Part shown: positions 56,510 to 63,192 of the stretch, in pieces
Layout: every line of letters starts with the position of its first letter
How positions within the stretch are numbered: the first letter of the stretch is position 1
Source: Paraglaciecola sp.
Lineage (GTDB): Bacteria; Pseudomonadota; Gammaproteobacteria; Enterobacterales; Alteromonadaceae
DNA: 63,192 bases
Direction of reading: 5' to 3'
Assembly (NCBI RefSeq): GCF_030730205.1
Contig: NZ_JANQVQ010000045.1
Span: 1-63,192, forward strand
Translations under genes and position numbers: made by a program
The notes under the pieces: generated by a model
Told to the model about the DNA's origin: nothing
Database searches by the model: none
Seen by the model: the letters and a program-made list of their open reading frames with translations, nothing else

Positions 56510-57313
56510 GTGTTGCTGAAATTTAGTGTCGTTTTGGCCAAGTTGTCATTTTATAGTTGTTTGCTTATTTTTCTTTGCGCCTTTGGTGTTGCGGCCCAGC
56601 AGGTAAAAAACTTAGTTATCGGTGTCGAAGATATCGCTTATTATCCTTATTTTGATTACACCGGCAGCGACACATCGTTAAGCAAAACGATTCTTGATAA
56701 GTTTGCTGCTGACAGCGGTTACACCCTCACTTATGTTGCCCTACCCGTGAAAAAGTTTTCTAAGTGGTTATACGAAAACGACATTGATTTTAAGTACCCT
56801 GACAATAAACGCTGGCATCAACCATCTGCTACTGAACACAACGCAGAATATTACAGCGACCCTATGTTTTTCTTACGTGCCGGTACGGTTGTGCTCCTAG
56901 AAAACTCAGATAAACCGAAGACTTACTTCCATAGCTTGGGCATGATCAGTGGATTCGACCCCACCCTATGGAGAGAAGAAATAATCAAAGGCGAAGTGAG
57001 TATTCTTGATGATTCGAGCACTAAGGTATTGATTAAACACTTGGTGAATGGTTTGGTCGATGGCATTGATGTGGATATAGCGGTGGCCAATTATTATCTC
57101 AACACCTTAGGCCTAAACCACGCACTGACTTACAGTAACACTTTGCCTCAAGACCTATTTAGCCATCAATTATCAACCATAAAATACCCAGAAATTATCG
57201 AGCAATTTAACCAGTGGTTAAACGCAAACCACGCATTTATCCAAGCCAACTTACAACAGTTTAACATTCCAAAAGAAGAGCCTGTTCGCCCTTGTGCGCA
57301 ATTATGCCCATAA
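56510..57313 (+). CDS. Periplasmic solute-binding-like protein (orphan)
   Basis: This is a 267-residue secreted protein. The signal peptide (LSFYSCLLIFLCAFGVAAQ) is clear. The rest resembles SBP_bac_3-type binding proteins: LVIGVEDIAYYPYFDY at the first strand, KTILDKFAADSGYTLTYVAL, and a C-terminal helix with NQWLNANHAFIQ. It ends in a Cys-containing tail, RPCAQLCP. The start is GTG at 56510 or TTG at 56513, preceded by AAGGGAAA. No ABC partners are near. It is unrelated in context to hemC, which starts 128 bases later. Confidence 0.72.
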   Translation: MLLKFSVVLAKLSFYSCLLIFLCAFGVAAQQVKNLVIGVEDIAYYPYFDYTGSDTSLSKTILDKFAADSGYTLTYVALPVKKFSKWLYENDIDFKYPDNKRWHQPSATEHNAEYYSDPMFFLRAGTVVLLENSDKPKTYFHSLGMISGFDPTLWREEIIKGEVSILDDSSTKVLIKHLVNGLVDGIDVDIAVANYYLNTLGLNHALTYSNTLPQDLFSHQLSTIKYPEIIEQFNQWLNANHAFIQANLQQFNIPKEEPVRPCAQLCP

Positions 57314-57441
57314 TGTTGGTAGCTAAGCGTAAATTAGCCTTAACTTTGCACCGGCTTTTGGTAAACTTTGCTCCAGATTTTAAATGCGCTAAAGCCTAAA
57401 AAGGCATTGATTCAGCCATTCTTCGCCCTACAAGGACAATA

Positions 57442-58374
57442 ATGACACACCGTGTAATTCGTATCGCCACCCGCAAAAGTGCCCTCGCCCTCTGGCAAGC
57501 TGAATATGTAAAAGCCAAACTAGAAGCCACACATACCGGTATTAGCGTAGAGTTAGTCCCTATGAGTACTCAAGGCGATAAAATTCTCGACACCCCTTTA
57601 GCTAAAATTGGTGGTAAAGGTTTATTTATCAAAGAGCTAGAAATTGCCATGGCTGAAGGCCGTGCAGATATTGCCGTGCACTCTATGAAAGATGTTCCGG
57701 TTGAGTTTCCTAGCGGGTTTGGATTACATGCGATTTGTGAGCGTGAAAACCCTTTTGACGCTTTTGTATCAAATCAATTTTCAGAACTGAGCGAGTTACC
57801 GCTCAATGCCACTGTAGGAACGTCGAGTTTACGCCGTCAGTGCCAATTACGAAAAATGCGCCCCGATTTAATCATAAAAGACTTACGCGGCAACGTTAAT
57901 ACCCGATTAGCCAAGCTAGATGCCGGTGAATACGATGCCATTATATTAGCAGCAGCGGGCTTAATTCGTCTCGAGATGCATGACCGCATCAAACAACAAA
58001 TTCCGCCAGAGATAAGCTTACCGGCAGTAGGACAAGGTGCTGTGGGTATTGAGTGTCGCAATGATGATGAAGAGCTTATTGCCTTACTTTCCCCGCTAAA
58101 TCACCTTGAAACAGCGACCCGAGTCATTGCCGAACGGGCCATGAACGCAAGATTAAACGGTGGTTGCCAAGTGCCAATTGGTAGCTTTGCAGAAATTGAC
58201 AACGGTACAATTCGATTACGCGGCTTAGTTGGCTCTCCCGATGGACAAACACTGTTACAAGCAAGTGCCAGCGCGCCAGTAGCTGAGGCAGTAAGCTTAG
58301 GCACACAAATCGCAGAAAGCTTATTGTCACAAGGTGCAGCTAAAATATTAGACGCCTTACACCAATCAAATTAG
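57442..58374 (+). CDS. hemC: Porphobilinogen deaminase (hydroxymethylbilane synthase)
   Basis: This is a 310-residue enzyme, the E. coli size. [18 protein letters not shown] begins the fold; [22 protein letters not shown] and [10 protein letters not shown] line the active site; [11 protein letters not shown] holds the Cys that binds the dipyrromethane cofactor. It joins four porphobilinogens into hydroxymethylbilane. hemD starts two bases after its stop. Confidence 0.97.
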   Translation: MTHRVIRIATRKSALALWQAEYVKAKLEATHTGISVELVPMSTQGDKILDTPLAKIGGKGLFIKELEIAMAEGRADIAVHSMKDVPVEFPSGFGLHAICERENPFDAFVSNQFSELSELPLNATVGTSSLRRQCQLRKMRPDLIIKDLRGNVNTRLAKLDAGEYDAIILAAAGLIRLEMHDRIKQQIPPEISLPAVGQGAVGIECRNDDEELIALLSPLNHLETATRVIAERAMNARLNGGCQVPIGSFAEIDNGTIRLRGLVGSPDGQTLLQASASAPVAEAVSLGTQIAESLLSQGAAKILDALHQSN

Positions 58375-58376
58375 CT

Positions 58377-59102
58377 GTGAGTTTTTTAATTTTTCGTCCA
58401 CAAGCCAAGTGCGTAAGCAGTGCGCAAGCCTTTGCCAATGAGGGCCTAAATGCGGTTGCTTGCGGACTGATTGATACCGAACTTGATGAACAAGCCTTAG
58501 CCGCTTTGCCGCACCATATTGCACAGTTAAGTACACAGTCACTGGTTATCGTCACCAGTACCGTGGCCGCTGAGCAATGTGTATTATTTAAGTCCATGTG
58601 GCCGTCTCAGGTACAATTTTTTGCTGTGGGGCAAAGTACCGCTGACATACTTAATCAGGCGGGACTGACTGCCATTGTGCCAACAGAAGCCCGTTCTGAG
58701 GGTTTATTAGCCCTACCAATGCTCAATGATGTAGCTGATAAAACAGTTATTATTATAAAAGGTTTTGGCGGCAGAGAGTTGTTAGCAGACACATTGACCC
58801 TACGCGGCGCAAAGGTAAGAGAATGGGCATTATATAAAAGAGTCGCCTTAGCTAAGCCCTTTTGCACTCGCCAATGGCATCACGAACAAATACAATGCAT
58901 TATTGCCACCAGCGGTGAAGTGATTGCAGCCGCATTTAATCACTATGCAGCGAGCTGGCTACAGACTAAACTTTGGATCGTTGTCAGTGAGCGAACCGCA
59001 GATATTGCGTACCAGTTTGGCATAACGCAAGTACAAATAAGTGACAGTGCTAGTGACCAAGCGCTCATTAAAAGTGCCAAGGCTGCATCTCATCGCCCAT
59101 AG
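58377..59102 (+). CDS. hemD: Uroporphyrinogen-III synthase
   Basis: This is a 241-residue protein of the divergent HemD family, starting with GTG at 58377. Fold hints are LIFRPQAKCVSSAQAFANEG, IVTSTVAAEQCVLF, AVGQSTADILNQAG and the ATSGEVIAAAFNHY segment near residue 180. It closes hydroxymethylbilane to uroporphyrinogen III. Placement after hemC and before hemX gives most of the support, because HemD sequences vary greatly. Confidence 0.93.
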   Translation: MSFLIFRPQAKCVSSAQAFANEGLNAVACGLIDTELDEQALAALPHHIAQLSTQSLVIVTSTVAAEQCVLFKSMWPSQVQFFAVGQSTADILNQAGLTAIVPTEARSEGLLALPMLNDVADKTVIIIKGFGGRELLADTLTLRGAKVREWALYKRVALAKPFCTRQWHHEQIQCIIATSGEVIAAAFNHYAASWLQTKLWIVVSERTADIAYQFGITQVQISDSASDQALIKSAKAASHRP

Positions 59103-59131
59103 GCGATGGCTAAAATTTTATGGAGTAATGA

Positions 59132-60376
59132 ATGGCAGATAATCAAGACAAGCTGAGTCCCAAAGACCAAAAAATGTTGGAAGACTTAGAAAAACAACTC
59201 AGCAAAACAGCGTCAGTAAGTCAGTCAACGGCATCTACCAAAAAACCAACTGGGATGGGCGACCAAGCGCCGCCAAAACAACCAACTATGAATACCCCTA
59301 AAACAGAATCACAGCCTGTGGCAGCGAAAGCAAAAACCGGTTTTTTATGGTTTTTTACGCTTCTTAATTTATTACTGCTGACTGGTGTTATCGTCGCAGC
59401 TTATTGGGGCTGGCTGCAATGGCAAAACCAAACAGAAGCGCAACAACAATTTGTCGCTCTACAAGAAAGCAGTTTAGCCAAACAACAAGCTGAAATTCAA
59501 AAATCCATTGCCGCTAATCAGTTGGTACAAAGTGACTGGCAGCAGCAGAGCCAAGCTGAGCAAGAACGCTTAAATGTGATGGCCAGTGCCATTGAGCAAA
59601 ATAGCCAACAAGCTGCTAGCACTCTGAATAAAGTCAATGAAATTGCTGGTCGTCGACCGGCAGATTGGTTACTTGCCGAAGCCAATTATTTACTCAACAT
59701 GGCGGGACGTAAATTGTGGTTAGAACATGACGTTGCCACCTCATTACTGATGCTACAAGCCGCCGATGGCCGTTTACAAGATATGAACGACACCAGCCTA
59801 TTGATGGTTCGAGAAAAACTCGCTGCTGATATGCATACCTTGCAACAACTGAATCCTCTGTCGACGACCAACTTAGCACTCGAAATCAGTGGCTTGAGCA
59901 AACAAGTGGCCAGTTTACCCCTCACCTTCTTTCAAAAACCTGAAGATCTAGAAGCAAGTTCAGACATCGTCACTGATGACAACGACTGGTACACGAACTT
60001 GGTCAATAGTATTAGCCAAGTGTTAAAAGGATTTTTCAGCGTCAAAAAAATCACCACAGAAGTCAAACCCTTCATGTCTGAGCAGCAACAGTGGTTGGTC
60101 AAAGAGCAGCTTAAATTTACCTTAGTCAGCGCTCAAACAGCATTATTACAACAACAGTCTGTGGTATTTGAAGACCAATTAAACAACGCTTTACGTTTAG
60201 TTAATGAACATTTTGATACCACTCAAAGCAATGTGATGCAGTTTACTGAAAGCCTCCAGCGTTTGCGTAGCAGCGAAGTAGAGCAAACTTATCCGCAACA
60301 ATTTACCGCCAGTAATGCACTACAAGATATTATTAATGATCGCTTAGGCAACCGTTTCACTAACGGGAATAATTGA
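59132..60376 (+). CDS. hemX: HemX-family membrane protein
   Basis: This is a 414-residue protein with a disordered, Gln/Thr-rich N-terminus, one membrane helix at about residues 70-93 (FLWFFTLLNLLLLTGVIVAA), then a long coiled-coil region rich in Q, A and E and a helical periplasmic domain (RPADWLLAEANYLLNMAGRK). Despite the name, no uroporphyrinogen methyltransferase motifs are present. Its role next to hemC-hemD is poorly defined, possibly organising the pathway at the membrane. hemY starts three bases after its stop. Confidence 0.92.
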   Translation: MADNQDKLSPKDQKMLEDLEKQLSKTASVSQSTASTKKPTGMGDQAPPKQPTMNTPKTESQPVAAKAKTGFLWFFTLLNLLLLTGVIVAAYWGWLQWQNQTEAQQQFVALQESSLAKQQAEIQKSIAANQLVQSDWQQQSQAEQERLNVMASAIEQNSQQAASTLNKVNEIAGRRPADWLLAEANYLLNMAGRKLWLEHDVATSLLMLQAADGRLQDMNDTSLLMVREKLAADMHTLQQLNPLSTTNLALEISGLSKQVASLPLTFFQKPEDLEASSDIVTDDNDWYTNLVNSISQVLKGFFSVKKITTEVKPFMSEQQQWLVKEQLKFTLVSAQTALLQQQSVVFEDQLNNALRLVNEHFDTTQSNVMQFTESLQRLRSSEVEQTYPQQFTASNALQDIINDRLGNRFTNGNN

Positions 60377-60378
60377 TT

Positions 60379-61554
60379 ATGAAGAGCTTCATTCGAATCT
60401 GTATGATATTTGTCATCTTGTTAATTATGCTAGTTGTCAGCGCCATGATATTCGACGATCGTGGTTACGTGTTTATTGAGTTTAATGGCTATGCCATTGA
60501 GATGAACGTTATGTCACTGGCGATCTCATTGATACTGGTATTTATTACTCTGCTGTTATTTAATTGGATAATAAATCTCAGTTTTAATGCCACCTCGACT
60601 TCACGTGCTTGGTTTGGCAATTTTGGTTCTCGTAAAAAACAAAAAGCGTTTAGAAGTGGTTTACTTGCTATGGCAGAAAATGACTACCCGCAAGCCAGAA
60701 ATGCTTTTGCCAAAATTGAAAATGACGATTTTGACGGCATCAATTTATTAGCTGCCGCCCAAGTTGAACTTCAACTAGGCGAACCACAAAAAGCCAAAGC
60801 CTTGTGGCACAAAGCGGCAGCAATTAGCAGCTCGTCACTTGCTGCCAATCAATGCTTGCTCCGCGACGCCTTGCAACAAGGACAGCCCGACAATGCGCTC
60901 GAATTAATTGCCAACCTGCCAGAAAAACAGCGTAACCAAGCCCTTATTATTAAACTATGGGCGCAAGCGCTCGCTGAAGCCGGTAAGTGGCAAGTATTAA
61001 AAGATAAATTGCCCAGCTGGAAAAAATCCCTTGGCCCTGATTACGACTTAATGATGCAACAGGCCAGCAAGGGCCAATTTGCCGAAATTGCTAGCAAAGA
61101 AGGCGGCACTAAATTAATTGAAAATTGGCTCGCTTCGTCACGCTCGGTGCGTAAAGACCCCGCTCAGCAAGCCGCTTATATTCAACAACTTATCGATCAA
61201 GGCATGCACAGCGAGGCAGAAAAAGCCTTAGTCGAATACCAAAAATCAGCACCTCACGCTCTGCTGATCCCCTTATTCAAACAAATTAAGTTACCCAACC
61301 CAAATGGAGCCCTGAAAAAACTCGAAGGCTGGCTTAAATATGACGAAAATAACGTTGAATTGCTATCAACCTTGGGACATGTGGCCTACCACGCTAACGA
61401 TTTAATTCTGGCGGAAAAGGTCCTCAGTAAAGCCATCAAACTAGGCCATAAACAAGAAGACTTACGTTTAATGGCAACGATAAAAGAAGCCCAGCAAGAT
61501 AACTTGCAAGCACTGGCATTGTTTAAACAAAGCATGGCACAACCTGGTGCGTAA
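60379..61554 (+). CDS. hemY: HemY-family membrane TPR protein
   Basis: This is a 391-residue protein with two N-terminal membrane helices (FIRICMIFVILLIMLVVSAM and LAISLILVFITLLLFNWIIN) and a C-terminal TPR array, for example DFDGINLLAAAQVELQLGEP and ELLSTLGHVAYHANDL. It is the proteobacterial HemY, unrelated to protoporphyrinogen oxidase of the same name. Its biochemical role is unclear. The ATG at 60379 is chosen over the TTG at 60373. Confidence 0.93.
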   Translation: MKSFIRICMIFVILLIMLVVSAMIFDDRGYVFIEFNGYAIEMNVMSLAISLILVFITLLLFNWIINLSFNATSTSRAWFGNFGSRKKQKAFRSGLLAMAENDYPQARNAFAKIENDDFDGINLLAAAQVELQLGEPQKAKALWHKAAAISSSSLAANQCLLRDALQQGQPDNALELIANLPEKQRNQALIIKLWAQALAEAGKWQVLKDKLPSWKKSLGPDYDLMMQQASKGQFAEIASKEGGTKLIENWLASSRSVRKDPAQQAAYIQQLIDQGMHSEAEKALVEYQKSAPHALLIPLFKQIKLPNPNGALKKLEGWLKYDENNVELLSTLGHVAYHANDLILAEKVLSKAIKLGHKQEDLRLMATIKEAQQDNLQALALFKQSMAQPGA

Positions 61555-61570
61555 TAAAAAGCAAAATCAA

Positions 61571-62596
61571 ATGCGTCACATGATACAAAAGGCGGGATGC
61601 TTATTAGGCTTCTCGCTGTTGTTTTCTGCTCAAACGTTGTCGAAACCAACTGCTTCCGACAGTCTAAGCGCACCCGCATTTGAAGTGGTGGTCTTAGGTG
61701 ATAGTGGCGGCATTGAAGATGGTAATTTAAGCGCCTTTTTACTGCGCTCACTTACAGAAACTCACTACATTGCCTTAGATGCAGGTACCTTGGTAAACGG
61801 CATTAATGAAGGCCTAAAACAAGGCGCATTCTCTGACTTAGCCCTATATGATGACGCGAATTGGCAGCCTGCAGGTAACATCTTACGCCACCATGTTAAG
61901 GCTTATTTACTTAGCCATGCCCACCTAGATCATGTCAATGGAATGCTTGTGGCCTCACCTGAAGACAGCGCTAAAAATATCTATGCCTTGGCCTCAGTCA
62001 ACGCCATGATTGGTGAGACCTATTTTAATGGCAAAGCCTGGGCCAATTTCAGTGACCGTGGCATTCCTCCTTTATTAAACAAATATCACATCGTAGACCT
62101 ACCACCAGAACAAGCCATTGACATCGAAGGCACTCAATTAAAAGTCACCGCTTTTAGCTTGAGCCATCCTGTTGAATCAAGCGCCTTCGTGATCGAACAC
62201 GCTAACGATTTATTTGTTTATTTTGGTGATACCGGCCCAGACATTGTAGAAAAGCAAGGCAAACTCGATGCTATTTGGACTTATCTAGCCAAGCAAGTTA
62301 CACACAAAAGATTACGCGGCATCATTATTGAAACGTCCTTTGAAAATGAACGCCCGCACAATCTGCTGTTTGGTCACCTCACCCCTGAATTACTCATGCA
62401 AGAATTACATCATCTCGCCCAAAAAGTCGGTGGTGATAAACCTTTACGTGATTTAAAAGTACTGATCAGCCACATCAAATACACCATGGCCAGCGGCACT
62501 AGCCCGAGAACAAAGATCAAACAACAGCTGGATGACGCTAATGATTTAGGTTTAGAAATCATTATTCCGCAGCAAGGTCAAAAGCTGCTGTTTTAA
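61571..62596 (+). CDS. Secreted class II cAMP phosphodiesterase-like MBL protein
   Basis: This is a 341-residue metallo-beta-lactamase-fold protein with a signal peptide (KAGCLLGFSLLFSAQTLSKP). LLSHAHLDHVNGMLVASP matches the class II cyclic-nucleotide phosphodiesterase signature H-x-H-L-D-H. Further metal ligands appear in FSLSHPVESSAF, YFGDTGPD and IIETSF, and SHIKYTM near the end. Vibrio fischeri CpdP, a periplasmic cAMP phosphodiesterase, is the known bacterial example. The start is uncertain: ATG at 61571 (chosen) or GTG at 61547, which overlaps hemY. No good ribosome site is visible. Confidence 0.88.
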   Translation: MRHMIQKAGCLLGFSLLFSAQTLSKPTASDSLSAPAFEVVVLGDSGGIEDGNLSAFLLRSLTETHYIALDAGTLVNGINEGLKQGAFSDLALYDDANWQPAGNILRHHVKAYLLSHAHLDHVNGMLVASPEDSAKNIYALASVNAMIGETYFNGKAWANFSDRGIPPLLNKYHIVDLPPEQAIDIEGTQLKVTAFSLSHPVESSAFVIEHANDLFVYFGDTGPDIVEKQGKLDAIWTYLAKQVTHKRLRGIIIETSFENERPHNLLFGHLTPELLMQELHHLAQKVGGDKPLRDLKVLISHIKYTMASGTSPRTKIKQQLDDANDLGLEIIIPQQGQKLLF

Positions 62597-62790
62597 AGCG
62601 TATTTTGTATAGCAGCAAGTTCACGACCCATGGGAAGCAAGACAATATTCGTGTAAAGAAGTAATAGTTGGCAAAAAACCAATAGCAATGCACTACAAAG
62701 TGAATAACGCCACAACACAAAGCCTTGAATCGACGGAATAGTAAAATAACAGTGGAAATCAGCGCCGTTTTCATTAGAATCAGCGCTCGC

Positions 62791-62810
62791 AAAAAACCTC
62801 AGGGTTTTTA
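62791..62810. terminator. Short AT-flanked hairpin before the tRNA pair
   Basis: AAAAACC and GGTTTTT pair around TCA or TCAG (62791-62810). It has T-runs on both strands and could end transcription from either side. The 229 bases 62597-62825 hold no other feature. Confidence 0.45.
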
Positions 62811-62825
62811 GCTAACTATCAAAAT

Positions 62826-62876
<51 letters not shown>

Positions 62877-62929
62877 TTTGTGTGGTATCATCCGAGGACA
62901 ACGGCCAAATTGTTCACAAAACTAATGAT

Positions 62930-63006
62930 GCACTCGTAGCTCAGCTGGATAGAGCGTCGCCCTCCGGAGGCGAAGGTCGTGAGTTCGAATCTCGCCGAGT
63001 GCGCCA
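62930..63006 (+). tRNA. tRNA-Arg (anticodon CCG)
   Basis: A complete 77-base cloverleaf: acceptor GCACTCG/CGAGTGC, D-stem GCTC/GAGC, anticodon stem TCGCC/GGCGA with loop CTCCGGA (CCG at positions 34-36), T-stem GTGAG/CTCGC with TTCGAAT, discriminator G and encoded CCA. It decodes CGG. Confidence 0.97.
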
Positions 63007-63192
63007 AACTATTGATTTGTAATGTTATTTTTAAAATAGCAATTCCCCCTATAACTCAAAACCAATTTATCTCGCCACATACACAATGACCGTTGCTCTT
63101 TGTGACCAAATTCAGCGAAGTTTCAAGCCCGTGTCCACACCGTGTCCAAATAATTTATATACTTTTTCCTCAGCCCTCCATTTTAAATAACT
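63007..63192. other. Right-end sequence after tRNA-Arg with short direct repeats
   Basis: No gene is visible in these 186 bases. GTGTCCA occurs at 63131-63137 and 63142-63148, and a related TGTGACCAAA lies at 63101-63110. Short repeats just after a tRNA 3' end are common at the edge of integrated elements (integrase arm sites), but no integrase is in the window. Confidence 0.3.

Noticed and set aside
60379-61554. HemY as protoporphyrinogen oxidase.
   Set aside because: The protein has two membrane helices and TPRs and no FAD-binding motif; it is the unrelated proteobacterial HemY.
62562-62792. Minus-strand hydrophobic open frame of 76 codons after the phosphodiesterase gene.
   Set aside because: It overlaps the end of the phosphodiesterase gene, has no ribosome site and its hydrophobicity follows from AT-rich sequence.

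Overview
The window reads as a chromosomal segment of a marine gammaproteobacterium, most likely Alteromonadales (Paraglaciecola/Glaciecola/Alteromonas-like). The reasons are the moderate base composition, the rpoZ-spoT-trmH-recG block, hemC-hemD-hemX-hemY, a TonB/HmuY/HmuTUV/HutZ haem locus, several c-di-GMP proteins and Lrp-linked tryptophan catabolism. Almost every stretch is coding. Species assignment is inference.

Layout. 1-7030: the end of cobA, a TPR lipoprotein, fpr, a secreted M20 peptidase, kynureninase and tryptophan 2,3-dioxygenase divergent from an Lrp regulator, and an ATP-grasp ligase. 7288-11619: a two-gene RND pump. 12241-17584: a very large wHTH-nSTAND-TM-TPR regulator, a small DP-EP-like beta protein, a 61-residue membrane peptide and a PAS-GGDEF cyclase. 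17643-22531: VIT metal transporter with cytochrome b561, a crotonase, and a yigZ-gph-flavoprotein run. 22859-26258: an orphan periplasmic binding protein and a GGDEF-EAL protein. 26509-33176: a haem-uptake operon with a Fur-box-like site at its head and a strong terminator at its end. 33188-37726: htpX, two secreted or anchored alpha/beta hydrolases, and an ECF sigma factor with a membrane C-terminus. 37742-47172 (minus strand): peroxiredoxin, VOC protein, rsmJ, recG, a thioredoxin-like protein, a fasciclin protein, trmH, ridA, spoT, rpoZ. 47331-54071 (plus strand): a TPP riboswitch and thiC-thiDE-thiF-thiS-thiG-thiH. 54090-62596: gmk, cyaY, esterase, acetyltransferase, an orphan binding protein, hemCDXY and a secreted class II cAMP phosphodiesterase. 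The right end holds a T-arm-less tRNA-Arg copy, an intact tRNA-Arg(CCG), and 185 bases with short direct repeats that may be the edge of an integrated element.

How the parts fit. Iron and haem are a theme: Fur-controlled haem uptake, tetrapyrrole synthesis (hemCD, cobA), frataxin and a VIT transporter. Thiamine synthesis is under TPP control and is inserted on the opposite strand between gmk and rpoZ, which are neighbours in E. coli. The most unusual material is the regulator/DP-EP pair at 12241-15989, the sigma factor with a fused membrane domain at 36572, the flavoprotein with no ordinary start codon at 22531, and the tRNA-Arg remnant at 62826. I saw no CRISPR array, rRNA, insertion sequence or complete prophage.
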